A DNA stretch of 64,000 nucleotides from Uliginosibacterium sp. (lineage in GTDB: Bacteria > Pseudomonadota > Gammaproteobacteria > Burkholderiales > Rhodocyclaceae). A program made the translations under genes and the position numbers. Below the pieces are notes generated by a model, which saw only the letters and a program-made list of their open reading frames with translations, searched no databases and was not told the DNA's origin. The first letter of the stretch is position 1; each line of letters starts with the position of its first letter. Positions 45,714-55,629 of the stretch are shown here, one piece after another. The stretch spans positions 248,001 through 312,000 of the forward strand of contig JADKDZ010000001.1 of assembly GCA_016718265.1 (NCBI GenBank), written 5' to 3'.

Positions 45714-47153
45714 TCAGGCCATGCGCAACAAGTTGCGCGAAATTGTGTAGCAGTGCAGGCTCGTCGGGACAAAATCGATCTCGAGCTCACCGTCTTGCCC
45801 AATCCCTGATGCGGTAAGCGTTGTCACCAAGGGCGCCTGACGAGCTTGTGTTTGCCTGCCAACCTCGCACCCCCTCAATTCGCCCCAATCGTTGTAGCAG
45901 CGGTCACTCCATTTGATTTCGACGATGAATCTGGGCGCTTGAGTTCTCGCATCGACAGATACAAGATCGACCTCCAAGTCGCTACGCCCCTGCTTCCAAC
46001 GCGCATAGTGGAGCGATTGGATCGTGCTGGTACTGTGCAACCATTGGCTCCAGATCGCGGTTTCAGCCAGCGCGCCCATCGCAGGATCGTGCTTGTCGAC
46101 ATAGCCAAACAGTGCAGCACGCAGTGACGGATTCGTCAGGTATATCTTGAACGTTCTGGTCCGCTGCATGCGTCGCGCGTTGTCATCGATCCGATGAACC
46201 CGTCGGATGAGAAATGCGGCCTCTAGATACTCCAGATAATCAGCGATTTTCTGTTTGGTGATGCCGGAGTGTCGCGATAACGCCTCCGGGCTGACCTCAT
46301 CGCCGGTATTGTAGGCAAGAACATTAAAGAACCGATTCAGCTCTTGCGTGTCACCGATGCCATATAGGCTTGGCAAATCCTTTAGCAATACCTTTTCGAC
46401 GATATCCTGCCGCAGGAATCTCGCCGGGTTCTCCCGAACGACAGAGTTCATCACGGCTTCCGGAAACCCACCGTAGTTCAGATAGTCGACAAAGGCATTG
46501 TTAAGAGCGTCCTGGTTCGGTGAGAAATATGCTGGAATGCCGGTTGGGCTGTTCTCTTCTACGATCAATTGTTCGGTTAGCCCAGCAAAATCCAGATACT
46601 CCGCAAATGTCAGCGGCGGAAGCATGAAATCCGTGAAACGACCGGCACCTGATTCCTTGCTCTTCATCCGGAGCGCAGCCGCTGCAGAACCGCTGGCAAC
46701 GAAGCGAATGCTGCGAAAGCTGTCTACCAGTGATTTGAGATGTACCTCCCAGTCTTTCACGTACTGAATCTCATCGAAGAAGATCCACAATTGCCGCTCC
46801 ACCGGATGACGATGAAGCTCCGCGAACGTGCGTACGAGACTCTCGAGCGAGCGCCCGGCATAAAATGGCGTATCGAGGGAAAGCTGAAGGATATGTGTGC
46901 CTGATGTGCCACTGTCGAGTAGCGCCTGGATGGACTGCGCTAGCATGACTGTTTTACCGACCCGCCGCGGACCAACTAGCACGATAGCCCGGTGGACCGA
47001 GGTCTCTTTGATCAGCCGAAAGAATGGCGCAAAGTACGCCCGTCTCGGCCATGCTCGTCGCTCGGCATCAACTCCGCTTCCGGCGATCCACCATGGGTTT
47101 TCGAGCGCCAGACGCTTCTGCACTTCCGGGAGGGGTATCTCGAATGCTTTCAT
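45714..47153 (-). CDS. AAA-14/DUF4143 family ATPase
   Basis: 479 residues. Walker A VGPRRVGKTVM near 60, Walker B LWIFFDEIQYVKDWE, then a DUF4143 part with GGFPEAVM and FIVEIKWSDRCYNDWGELRG (a nuclease-like EIK fold). These orphan ATPases often move between genomes and their cellular role is not known. Lower GC than its neighbours, and an AT-rich stretch with a T12 run at 47218-47229 upstream, suggest it was acquired. ATG 47153. Confidence 0.88.
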   Translation of the reverse strand: MKAFEIPLPEVQKRLALENPWWIAGSGVDAERRAWPRRAYFAPFFRLIKETSVHRAIVLVGPRRVGKTVMLAQSIQALLDSGTSGTHILQLSLDTPFYAGRSLESLVRTFAELHRHPVERQLWIFFDEIQYVKDWEVHLKSLVDSFRSIRFVASGSAAAALRMKSKESGAGRFTDFMLPPLTFAEYLDFAGLTEQLIVEENSPTGIPAYFSPNQDALNNAFVDYLNYGGFPEAVMNSVVRENPARFLRQDIVEKVLLKDLPSLYGIGDTQELNRFFNVLAYNTGDEVSPEALSRHSGITKQKIADYLEYLEAAFLIRRVHRIDDNARRMQRTRTFKIYLTNPSLRAALFGYVDKHDPAMGALAETAIWSQWLHSTSTIQSLHYARWKQGRSDLEVDLVSVDARTQAPRFIVEIKWSDRCYNDWGELRGCEVGRQTQARQAPLVTTLTASGIGQDGELEIDFVPTSLHCYTISRNLLRMA

Positions 47154-47291
47154 GCTTGGATTCTAGATCAAATCTGTCAAAATAAGCAAAGCAACAGCCA
47201 TCTAATTCAACATGTTATTTTTTTTTTTTAAAAACAATTGATTAACTCGTTTTAATAGGCCGGCCAGGTCATCCGCTCACGACTGCGCCCG

Positions 47292-47323
47292 CGAGCGGCA
47301 TGCGCCCAAGCGCACGCCGCTCG
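47292..47323 (-). terminator. Strong hairpin after polA
   Basis: CGAGCGGCATGCGC at 47292-47305 pairs with GCGCACGCCGCTCG at 47310-47323 (one mismatch in 14) around CCAA. It starts nine bases past the polA stop on the minus strand. No U-run follows. Confidence 0.6.
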
Positions 47324-47331
47324 GCCCTCGC

Positions 47332-50118
47332 TCAATGAGCCTCATCCCAATTCGCCCCCACCCCCACCTCGGCCAGCAGCGGCACCTTCAATTCCGCCAC
47401 GCCCGCCATCAGCTGCGGCAGCCTTTCGCGCACCAGGGCCAGTTCGGATTCCGGCACCTCCAGGATCAGTTCGTCATGCACCTGCAGCAGCAGCCTGGAT
47501 TCCAGGCCTTCAGCATTGAGCCAGTCGTACACGCTGCGCATCGCGAGTTTGACGAGGTCGGCGGCGGTGCCTTGCATCGGCGCGTTGATCGCGGCGCGCT
47601 CGGCGCCCTGACGGCGGCCGACGTTGCTGCTCTTGATCTCGGCTAGATACAGGCGGCGGCCGAAGACGGTTTCGACGTAACCGTGGTGGCGGGCCAGCGC
47701 CCGGGTTTCTTCCATGTAGCGGGCCACGCCCGGATAGCGGGCGAAGTAGCGATCGATCCAGCTTTGCGCGGCGCTGCGTTCAATGTCGAGCGAGCGGGCG
47801 AGGCCGTGGGCGCTCATGCCGTAGATGAGGCCGAAGTTGATGGTTTTGGCATAGCGGCGCTGCTCGCTGCTGACCTCGGTGGTCGGCACGCCGAAGACTT
47901 CGGCCGCAGTGGCACGGTGCACGTCCTCGCCTTGCGCGAAGGCTTCGAGCAGGCGGTCGTCGCCCGAGAGATGCGCCATGATGCGCAGCTCGATCTGCGA
48001 GTAGTCGGCCGAGACGATATGCCAGCCGGGCGGGGCGATGAAGGCCTGGCGGATGCGGCGGCCTTCTTGCGTGCGCACCGGGATGTTCTGCAGATTGGGG
48101 TCGCTGGAGGCGAGCCGGCCCGTGATCGCGCCGGTCTGCGAGAAGCTGGTATGCACGCGCCCGGTCTGCGGATTCACGCTGCGCGGCAGCTTGTCGGTGT
48201 AGGTGCTCTTGAGCTTGGCCATGCCACGGTAGTCGAGCAGGAGCTTGGGCAGGGGGTAGTCGAGCGCGAGTTCGGCGAGGACTTCTTCATCGGTACTCGG
48301 CGCGCCGCTCGGGGTCTTTTTCTTGACCGGCAGCTTCTGGCGCTCGAAGAGGATTTCGCCGAGCTGCTTGGGGCTGTTGAGGTTGAAGGGCTGGCCCGCC
48401 ACCTCGTAGGCTTGCTGTTCGATCTCCAGCATCTTGCGGCCCAGTTCGTCGCTCTGCTTGTTGAGCAAGGCCGCATCGATGAGCACGCCGCGCCGCTCCA
48501 TGGCCCACAGCACTTCCTGCACCGGCAATTCGACCTGCCTGTAGACCCGCTCCAGTCCTGCCTCTGCAGCAATCAGCGGGCGGAGCTTGCGGTGCACGCG
48601 CAGGGTGACATCGGCATCTTCGGCGCCATAGGCGGTGGCTTGCTCCAGGGCTACGTCGGCGAAGCTGATGGCCTTGGCGCCCTTGCCACACACCTCGGCG
48701 TACGAGAGCGTGGCCAGATCGGTGTGGCGGCTGGCCAGGGCATCGAGATCGTGGCCTTTGTCGCTCTCCCAGGCGGCGGATTCAAGCAGGGTGTCATCGT
48801 GCACGCCGCGCAGGGTGATGCCGTGGTTGGCGAGTACGTGCATGTCGTATTTCAGGTTCTGGCCGAGCTTGGGCTTGGTGGCGTCTTCCAGCCAGGGCTT
48901 GAGGGCGGCGAGCACCTCGGCAAGCGGGAGCTGATCCGGCGTACCCGGCGCACGGTGGCTGAGCGGCAGGTAGGCGGCTTCGCCCGGCGTCACACAAAAA
49001 CTCATGCCCACGAGATGCGCCTGCATGCCGTCGAGGCTGTCGGTTTCGGTATCGAAGGCGGTGAGTTCGGCCGCGTTGATCTTCGCCAGCCAGGTGGCGA
49101 GGGCTTCGTGGCTGAGGATGCATTCGTAGGCGTCGCGGTGGGCGGCGCTGCGCGTGATCGGGGCCTCGTCTGCCATGGGTGCCGGGGGCGTGGCGCGCAG
49201 CGCGGTGGCGGCGCGATCACCAAACAGGCCGCCTTGTTCGCCGCGCTGAAGCGGGGCTTCCGGCGTCTCGGCGCCGGGCTGGACGGCGCGCAGCAGGCTC
49301 TTGAATTCATACCGCGTAAATTGCTCCACCAGGGTGGCGGTATCGGGCTCGCGCCAGCTGAGTTCGTCCAGGGTCTCTTTCAGTGCCACATCGCAGGCAA
49401 TGGTCACCAGGCGGCGGCCCAGTGGCAGAAAGTCCAGCGCCTTGCGCAGATTCTCGCCGACCACACCCTTGATGGCCGCAGCGTTGGCGACCACGTTATC
49501 CAGCGAGTCGTATTCGGTGAGCCACTTCACGGCCGTCTTGGGACCGCACTTTTCCACGCCGGGCACGTTATCCACGGCGTCGCCCACCAGGGTGAGGTAG
49601 TCGACGATGCGCTCGGGCGGCACGCCAAACTTGGCGATCACGCCCTCGCGGTCCAGCGTCTCGTTGGTCATGGTATTGATGAGGGTGACGCCAGGCTGCA
49701 CGAGCTGGGCCATATCCTTGTCGCCGGTGGAGATCAGCACCTCAAAACCGCGCGCCACCGCCTGATGGGCCAGGGTGCCGATCACGTCGTCGGCCTCGAC
49801 GCCCTCTTCCACGATCACCGGCCAGCCCATCGCCCGCACGCAGGTGTGGATCGGGGCAATCTGGGCGACGAGGTCGTCGGGCGCAGGCGGGCGATTCGCC
49901 TTGTATTCGGGATACCAGTCGTTGCGAAAGGTTTTGCCCTTGGCATCGAAAACGCACACGGCATGGCTGGCGCCCGAACTGGCTTTGAGCGGCGCCAGCA
50001 TGCTGAGTACCCCGCGCAGCGCGCCAGTCGGCTCGCCTGCTTTGGTGCGCAGATCGGGCAGGGCGTGAAAGGCGCGGAACAGGTAGCTGGAACCGTCGAT
50101 GAGGAGAAGTTTGGGCAT
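47332..50118 (-). CDS. polA: DNA polymerase I
   Basis: 928 residues, complete. The 5'-3' exonuclease domain (1-290) has LLIDGSSYLFRAFHALPDL and GDKDMAQLV. The 3'-5' proofreading domain starts near 330 with the Asp and Glu of FDTETDSLDGM. The polymerase domain shows DYSQIELRIMAHLSGD (motif A), RRYAKTINFGLIYGMS (motif B) and LLQVHDELILEVPE (motif C). It fills gaps in repair and replaces Okazaki primers. Single gene, with a hairpin after it. Confidence 0.98.
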   Translation of the reverse strand: MPKLLLIDGSSYLFRAFHALPDLRTKAGEPTGALRGVLSMLAPLKASSGASHAVCVFDAKGKTFRNDWYPEYKANRPPAPDDLVAQIAPIHTCVRAMGWPVIVEEGVEADDVIGTLAHQAVARGFEVLISTGDKDMAQLVQPGVTLINTMTNETLDREGVIAKFGVPPERIVDYLTLVGDAVDNVPGVEKCGPKTAVKWLTEYDSLDNVVANAAAIKGVVGENLRKALDFLPLGRRLVTIACDVALKETLDELSWREPDTATLVEQFTRYEFKSLLRAVQPGAETPEAPLQRGEQGGLFGDRAATALRATPPAPMADEAPITRSAAHRDAYECILSHEALATWLAKINAAELTAFDTETDSLDGMQAHLVGMSFCVTPGEAAYLPLSHRAPGTPDQLPLAEVLAALKPWLEDATKPKLGQNLKYDMHVLANHGITLRGVHDDTLLESAAWESDKGHDLDALASRHTDLATLSYAEVCGKGAKAISFADVALEQATAYGAEDADVTLRVHRKLRPLIAAEAGLERVYRQVELPVQEVLWAMERRGVLIDAALLNKQSDELGRKMLEIEQQAYEVAGQPFNLNSPKQLGEILFERQKLPVKKKTPSGAPSTDEEVLAELALDYPLPKLLLDYRGMAKLKSTYTDKLPRSVNPQTGRVHTSFSQTGAITGRLASSDPNLQNIPVRTQEGRRIRQAFIAPPGWHIVSADYSQIELRIMAHLSGDDRLLEAFAQGEDVHRATAAEVFGVPTTEVSSEQRRYAKTINFGLIYGMSAHGLARSLDIERSAAQSWIDRYFARYPGVARYMEETRALARHHGYVETVFGRRLYLAEIKSSNVGRRQGAERAAINAPMQGTAADLVKLAMRSVYDWLNAEGLESRLLLQVHDELILEVPESELALVRERLPQLMAGVAELKVPLLAEVGVGANWDEAH

Positions 50119-50259
50119 GGCTATGGACCGGTTGGGCGGGCACGTCTGGCCCGGGCATGGCGCGCATTATGGCATCCCGCCGTACGGCTGGCGCCTTGTG
50201 GCAGGGGGGCGGCCGGGGTAGCATCGCGGCGACACTCCACCCGATGCAGGTTTCATCCC

Positions 50260-50988
50260 ATGAGCGCGAAAAACAAGCTTCCTCCCTTCAGGGCCCCCTC
50301 CGCCGGCGAGCAAACCGAGCTGGCGCGGGAGGCCTGGCGGATTTTCGGCATCATGTCCGAATTCGTCGAGGCGACCGAGCGCCTCAAGCCGATCCGCCCG
50401 GCGGTCAGCATCTTCGGCTCGGCCCGCACCAAGCCGGATGACCCCAACTACCAACTCACCGAGCGGATCGCCCGCCTGCTGTCGGACTCCGGCTTCGCCG
50501 TGATTTCAGGCGGTGGCCCCGGCATCATGGAAGCGGCCAACAAAGGCGCCTTTTACGGCAAGAGCCCCTCCATCGGCTTGAACATCCAGCTGCCGCACGA
50601 GCAGAGCGGCAACCCGTATCAGGACATCTCGCAGACCTTCCGCCACTTCTTTCCGCGCAAGGTCATGTTCGTCAAGTTCGCCTCGGCCTATGTGGTGATG
50701 CCCGGTGGCTTCGGCACGCTGGACGAGGTGATGGAAGCCCTGACCCTGATCCAGACCGGCAAGGGCCGCAAGATCCCGGTGATCCTGGTCGGCAGCGCGT
50801 TCTGGAAGGGCCTGCTGGACTGGTTCAAGGACAAGCTCGTGGGCGAGAAGATGATCAACCCCGGCGACCTCGATCTCATCCAGATCATTGACGAGCCCGA
50901 AGCGATTGTCGCCGCGATCTTCAGCCATTACGAGAAGCGTGGCTTCCACGACCTGCCCGACGAACACGAACTGATGCTGAATCTATGA
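50260..50988 (+). CDS. LOG-family protein (TIGR00730-like, putative nucleotide hydrolase)
   Basis: 242 residues from ATG 50260. Rossmann fold with the LOG family motif PGGFGTLDEV near 150 and SGGGPGIMEAANKGA near 88. Such proteins split cytokinin riboside monophosphates or AMP-like nucleotides. The N-terminal 50 residues (REAWRIFGIMSEFVEATERL) are typical of the long bacterial subgroup. It overlaps the next gene by four bases (50985-50988) and is divergent from polA. Confidence 0.92.
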   Translation: MSAKNKLPPFRAPSAGEQTELAREAWRIFGIMSEFVEATERLKPIRPAVSIFGSARTKPDDPNYQLTERIARLLSDSGFAVISGGGPGIMEAANKGAFYGKSPSIGLNIQLPHEQSGNPYQDISQTFRHFFPRKVMFVKFASAYVVMPGGFGTLDEVMEALTLIQTGKGRKIPVILVGSAFWKGLLDWFKDKLVGEKMINPGDLDLIQIIDEPEAIVAAIFSHYEKRGFHDLPDEHELMLNL

Positions 50989-51173
50989 TGAAAACCACTT
51001 GCCTGATCGCCTTGCTCCTGCTCGGCGCCTGCTCCAGCCGCGCGTGGTACGCAGGCGTGCAGCACGGGGCCGAAGACGCCTGCCGTCGCAAGCCGGACGC
51101 CGAAGTCCAGCGCTGCCTGGATCGCCTCAACAAGCAGGATTACGACAGTTACGAGAAGTCGCGCCAGCCCTGA
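50985..51173 (+). CDS. Small lipoprotein, 62 residues
   Basis: A signal with lipobox LLGAC (Cys16) leaves a 47-residue mature chain with two Cys (DACRRK, QRCLDR) and a charged helix. Start overlaps the LOG stop by four bases, so translation is probably coupled. Probably a membrane-anchored disulfide peptide. Function unknown. Confidence 0.7.
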   Translation: MMKTTCLIALLLLGACSSRAWYAGVQHGAEDACRRKPDAEVQRCLDRLNKQDYDSYEKSRQP

Positions 51174-51218
51174 ACCCGGTCGCGCGTCCTGCCACTTTGT
51201 CCTCCCCCTCCGCAGATC

Positions 51219-52845
51219 ATGATCCAGAATCCCGTCCTGCCCGGCTTTCACCCCGACCCCTCCATCCTGCGCGTCGGGCAAGACTATTACCTGGCCACCT
51301 CCACCTTCGAGTGGTGGCCCGGCGTGCGCATTCATCACTCCCGCGATCTGGTGCACTGGCGGCACTGCACTTACCCGCTCACACGCACCACGCAATTCGA
51401 TCTGCGCGGCAATCCGGATTCCTGCGGCATCTGGGCGCCCTGTCTGAGCTATGCGCATGGGCAGTTCTGGCTGCTCTACACCAATGTGCGCACCCTGGCC
51501 GGCGCCTACAAGGACACGCCGAACTACCTCATCACCGCGCCCACCATCGAAGGGCCGTGGTCTGATCCGGTGTACCTGAACAGCTCGGGCTTCGACCCCT
51601 CGCTGTTCCACGATGATGACGGCCGCAGCTACGTGGTGAACATGGAGTGGAGCCATCGCGCCGGCCGCACGCCCTTCAGCGGCATCCTGCTGCAGGAGTA
51701 CTCGCGTGCCGAGCAGAAGCTGGTCGGGCCGATTCACCGCATCAGCGCGGGCAGCCCCATCGGCCTTTCGGAAGGGCCGCACCTCTACAAGCGCAAGGGC
51801 CTGTATTACCTGATGCTCGCCGAGGGTGGCACCGGCTACGAGCACGCCGTGAGCCTGCTGCGCGCACCGGCAATCACCGGGCCCTACGAGGTCTCGCCCT
51901 ATCACCCGCTGATCAGCTCTTACCGCACGGCGGGCGAAGGCCTGCAGAAAGCCGGCCACGGCTCGCTGGTCGAGACCGAGCAAGGCGAGTGCTACGTCGC
52001 CCACCTGTGTGCCCGCCCCATCGAGCAGGACACCCCGCGCGCCGCTGAGGAATACGACGGCCTGCACTGCGTGCTCGGTCGCGAGACGGCGCTGCAAAAG
52101 GTGGAATGGACGGCTGACGGCTGGCTGCGCAGCGCGCAGGGCAGCAGTGCGCCGGCCTGGCAGGTTGCCGCGCCAGCCCTGCCCGCCCACCCCTGGCCCA
52201 AGGAACCGACGCTTACCCGCTTTGCGCCGGACGCGCCGCTCTCGCCCCACTTCAACAGCCTGCGCGTGCCGATGGACGAGCACTGGGTCAGCCAGCGCGC
52301 CCGCCCCGGTTATCTGCGGATTCACGGCCGCGAATCGCTGATGTCCTTCCACGACCAGAGCCTCATCATGCGGCGGCAGCAGGCCTTCGACTGTGTGGTG
52401 GAGACAGAACTGGACTTCGCGCCGGACAGTTTCCAGCAGATGGCCGGGCTGCTGGCCTACTACAACACGCAGAACCACGCCTACCTGTGCGTCAGCCACG
52501 ACGAGGCGCTCGGCCGCGTCCTGCTGCTGCTCGGCAACGACAACGGGATTTACCGCGAGTGGGCCGGGCCGGTAGCGATCCCCGCCCATGGCGCGATCCG
52601 CCTGCAAGCCCGCTTCGCCCGCCGCAGCCTGCAATTCGCCTGGGCCACGGCAGACGGCGACTGGCAGGCCTTCGGCCCGGCCCTGCCCACCGCCCTGCTC
52701 TCGGACGAACACGCCACCCGCTTCGAAGGCGGCTATGCGCGCAGCTTCGGCTTCACCGGCAACTATGTCGGCATGGCCTGCCAGGACCTCACCGGCCGCC
52801 GCCAGCCCGCCGACTTTGCCTGGTTCGACTACCGCGAAACTGCCT

Positions 52846-52850
<5 letters not shown>
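51219..52850 (+). CDS. Glycoside hydrolase family 43 beta-xylosidase (XynB-like)
   Basis: 543 residues, no signal peptide, hence cytoplasmic. The five-bladed propeller holds catalytic Asp in PVLPGFHPDPSILRVG, the pKa-tuning Asp in SSGFDPSLFHDDDGRSY, and acid Glu in GLSEGPHLYKRKGLY. A C-terminal beta-sandwich (GH43_C2; from about residue 330) follows, as in dimeric xylosidases. It splits xylose from xylo-oligosaccharides. The stop TGA at 52848 lies in the edge of a repeat element. Confidence 0.93.
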
Positions 52851-53099
<249 letters not shown>

Positions 53100-53196
53100 G
53101 GCGCCGCTTGCTGCGCCGCAGCGGTTTCCCCGGGCCGGCCTGCTAGAATCGCGCCTTTGCGCTCAGGCGCACGCCTAAATTTCTGGAGAATCCGTG

Positions 53197-54471
53197 ATGT
53201 ACCACTCCCCTCTTCTGCAGGATCTGCACGCCCGGGGTCTGATCGCCCAGACCACCGATGCAGCCGCGCTCGACGACATGCTGGCGAAGGGGTCGGTCAC
53301 GCTGTATTGCGGCTTCGATCCGACCGCCGACTCGCTGCACCTGGGCCACCTGGTGCCGGTACTGCTGCTCAAGCGCTTCCAGCAGGCCGGCCACAAGCCC
53401 ATCGCCCTGGTGGGCGGCGCCACCGGCATGATCGGCGACCCCAGCTTCAAGGCCACCGAGCGCAAGCTCAACACGCCGGACGTCATCGCCTCCTGGGTCG
53501 ACAAGATCCGCGGCCAGGTCGAGCCCTTCCTCAGCTTTGATGGCGCCAATGCCGCGATCATGGCCAACAACTACGACTGGTTCAGCGGCATGGGCGCACT
53601 GGAATTCCTGCGCGACATCGGCAAGCACTTCTCGGTGAATGCCATGATCAAGAAAGAATCGGTGCAGCAGCGCATCAACCGCGATGGCGATGGCATTTCC
53701 TACACCGAGTTCTCCTACAGCCTGCTGCAAGGCTACGACTTCGCCGAGCTGTACAAGCGCCACGGCTGCGTGCTGCAGATCGGCGGCTCCGACCAGTGGG
53801 GCAACATCACCGCCGGCACCGACCTCACCCGCCGCCTGCATCAGCAGCAGGTGTATGGCCTCACGCTGCCGCTGGTCACAAAATCCGACGGTACCAAGTT
53901 CGGCAAGACCGAATCTGGCGCAGTGTGGCTCGATCCGAAGAAGACCTCGCCCTACGCCTTCTACCAGTTCTGGCTGAACACGGCGGACGCCGACGTCTAC
54001 AAGTTCCTGCGCTATTTCACCTTCCTCAGCGTGGCCGAGATCGACGCCATCGAAGCCAAGGACAAAGCCAGCGGCACCAAGCCCGAAGCCCAGCGCATCC
54101 TGGCCGAAGAAGCCACCGCACTGGTGCACGGAAAGGCCGCGCTGGAAGCGGCGCAGCGCATCACCCAGAGCCTGTTTGCTGGCAATCTGGACGCCCTGAG
54201 CGAGGCCGATCTCGAACAGCTCGCGCAAGACGGCGTGCCGGGCGTGACGCTGGAGAAATCCGTCACCAGCCTGGTCGACGCCCTGGTCGCCGCCGGGCTG
54301 GCCAAGTCAAAGACCGAAGCGCGCACCTTCATCCAGAGCGGCAGCGTCAGCATCAACGGCCACAAGGTCGAGGCGCTGGATCACGCCTTCAGCGCGGCGG
54401 AGCAGTTGTTCGGCCGCTTCACCCTGCTGCGCCGGGGCAAGAAGAACTACGGCATGCTGAGCTGGCAATAA
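53197..54471 (+). CDS. tyrS: Tyrosyl-tRNA synthetase
   Basis: 424 residues from ATG 53197 (GTG 53194 is also possible). It charges tRNA-Tyr. Class I signatures are HLGH at 48-51 and KFGKT (KMSKS equivalent) in SDGTKFGKTESG. The C-terminal S4 RNA-binding domain begins KSVTSLVDALVAAGLAKSK and ends near RRGKKNYGMLSWQ. Length and order of domains are those of TyrS of the proteobacterial long type. A 14-base hairpin follows its stop. Confidence 0.97.
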   Translation: MYHSPLLQDLHARGLIAQTTDAAALDDMLAKGSVTLYCGFDPTADSLHLGHLVPVLLLKRFQQAGHKPIALVGGATGMIGDPSFKATERKLNTPDVIASWVDKIRGQVEPFLSFDGANAAIMANNYDWFSGMGALEFLRDIGKHFSVNAMIKKESVQQRINRDGDGISYTEFSYSLLQGYDFAELYKRHGCVLQIGGSDQWGNITAGTDLTRRLHQQQVYGLTLPLVTKSDGTKFGKTESGAVWLDPKKTSPYAFYQFWLNTADADVYKFLRYFTFLSVAEIDAIEAKDKASGTKPEAQRILAEEATALVHGKAALEAAQRITQSLFAGNLDALSEADLEQLAQDGVPGVTLEKSVTSLVDALVAAGLAKSKTEARTFIQSGSVSINGHKVEALDHAFSAAEQLFGRFTLLRRGKKNYGMLSWQ

Positions 54472-54494
54472 GCCGGCGACGCACCCAAAACACA

Positions 54495-54533
54495 CCCCTT
54501 GGAGAGCCGCACGGGTATTGGCTCTCCAAGGGG
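54495..54533. terminator. Bidirectional-type hairpin between tyrS and the convergent C13 peptidase gene
   Basis: CCCCTTGGAGAGCC at 54495-54508 pairs perfectly with GGCTCTCCAAGGGG at 54520-54533. It sits between two convergent stops. Confidence 0.75.
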
Positions 54534-54549
54534 GTGCGCACTGACGCAG

Positions 54550-55422
54550 CTACTGACGGCTGATCTGCTTGCCGCCGTCAAACAGGCGCCGCATCGGCGT
54601 CGTCGCGTAGGCAGACATGTCCGCGCCGACCACCATCTGGGGCAATGACTCTTTGTAGCCGAGGTTCTTCTCCCAGGTCCTCACCGATTCGACCGTGCGA
54701 TCAAACCACTGCTTCAGACTCAGCTCCGGGTCAAACGACTTGAGCAAGGCCTCGACAAACCAGGTCTGGCGGGAATTCGACTGACAGCCGAAGGAGACGC
54801 GATCCGCCGCAGCCGCCGTCAGGATGATGCGATTGTCACGCTGCAGGTCGGGAACATGGGAGCCGGAATGACAGGCAGAAATGATCAGCAACGTCGGGTA
54901 GGCTTCCAGCGGTTCCAGCACCTTGGCGATCGTGTGTGCCGACAGGGTACCGTTCGCATCATCGCTGCTCAGGTTGAGCATTTTCTCGCCGCCGTGCGAG
55001 GAGAACAGGACGACCAACAGCGGATCGCGACGCGTCGCAGCTTTCGCTTCACTCGCGAGCGTCTGCAACACTTCTGCGCCGCGCACGAAGTCTGGAATCG
55101 TTGCAAAAGGGAGAGCCGGCTTGCCCGCTCCCTGCGCGTTGCTGAACAGCAGCTGCGGGCTGTTCGGGCTCAGCTGTGCCGTGATCTCCGACAGGCGGAG
55201 AACATCACCTTGGAAGGCCGTCGACTGATCGTTGAGCGCGAATCCGGCATACAACATCGGCGTCGCCATGCCGCCGGCACGCAGGCGCGCGCTGGCCTGC
55301 GCGGCTTGCTGCTGCAGTAGCACGGTACTGTGCGCCTGCCCCTCCTCGCTCGTCGGAAGAATCGTGGTGCATGCCGACAGTGCACACGCCACCCCACACA
55401 GAAGCCATCTCAGGTCTCGCAT
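54550..55422 (-). CDS. Lipoprotein peptidase of the C13 (legumain-like) family
   Basis: 290 residues. Lipobox with Cys18 (CALSAC). The catalytic dyad is His143 in VVLFSSHGGEKM and Cys184 in LLIISACHSGSHV. The following ILTAAAADRVSFGCQS is a signature of proteobacterial C13 proteins. It should be anchored in an envelope membrane facing the periplasm. GPI-transamidase and legumain are the eukaryotic relatives; the bacterial substrate is unknown. The fold is also caspase-like, so C14 is an alternative, but the tail fits C13 better. Confidence 0.8.
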   Translation of the reverse strand: MRDLRWLLCGVACALSACTTILPTSEEGQAHSTVLLQQQAAQASARLRAGGMATPMLYAGFALNDQSTAFQGDVLRLSEITAQLSPNSPQLLFSNAQGAGKPALPFATIPDFVRGAEVLQTLASEAKAATRRDPLLVVLFSSHGGEKMLNLSSDDANGTLSAHTIAKVLEPLEAYPTLLIISACHSGSHVPDLQRDNRIILTAAAADRVSFGCQSNSRQTWFVEALLKSFDPELSLKQWFDRTVESVRTWEKNLGYKESLPQMVVGADMSAYATTPMRRLFDGGKQISRQ

Positions 55423-55629
55423 TCCGCCCCCGGTATTTCATGGATTTATCATGCCTAGCTTATACCATAGGCACGTTACGTCCCGGTCCTGCGCGGTCAA
55501 TCGCCATCGTCGCGACCCGATATTGCGAAGCGAAATCCGCTCTGCGGTGGCGGCGGACGCAGGTATAGTATCCGGGCCGCGGAGGAGCCGCGCTTTCCAG
55601 TGTCAACCACCCTGCGCACGAGACTCTCC

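Noticed and set aside
47683..50259. Very long open frame on the plus strand antisense to polA, running into the LOG-family gene
   Set aside because: High-GC third-position bias keeps the opposite strand open; residues do not look like a protein and the LOG gene has its own ATG at 50260.
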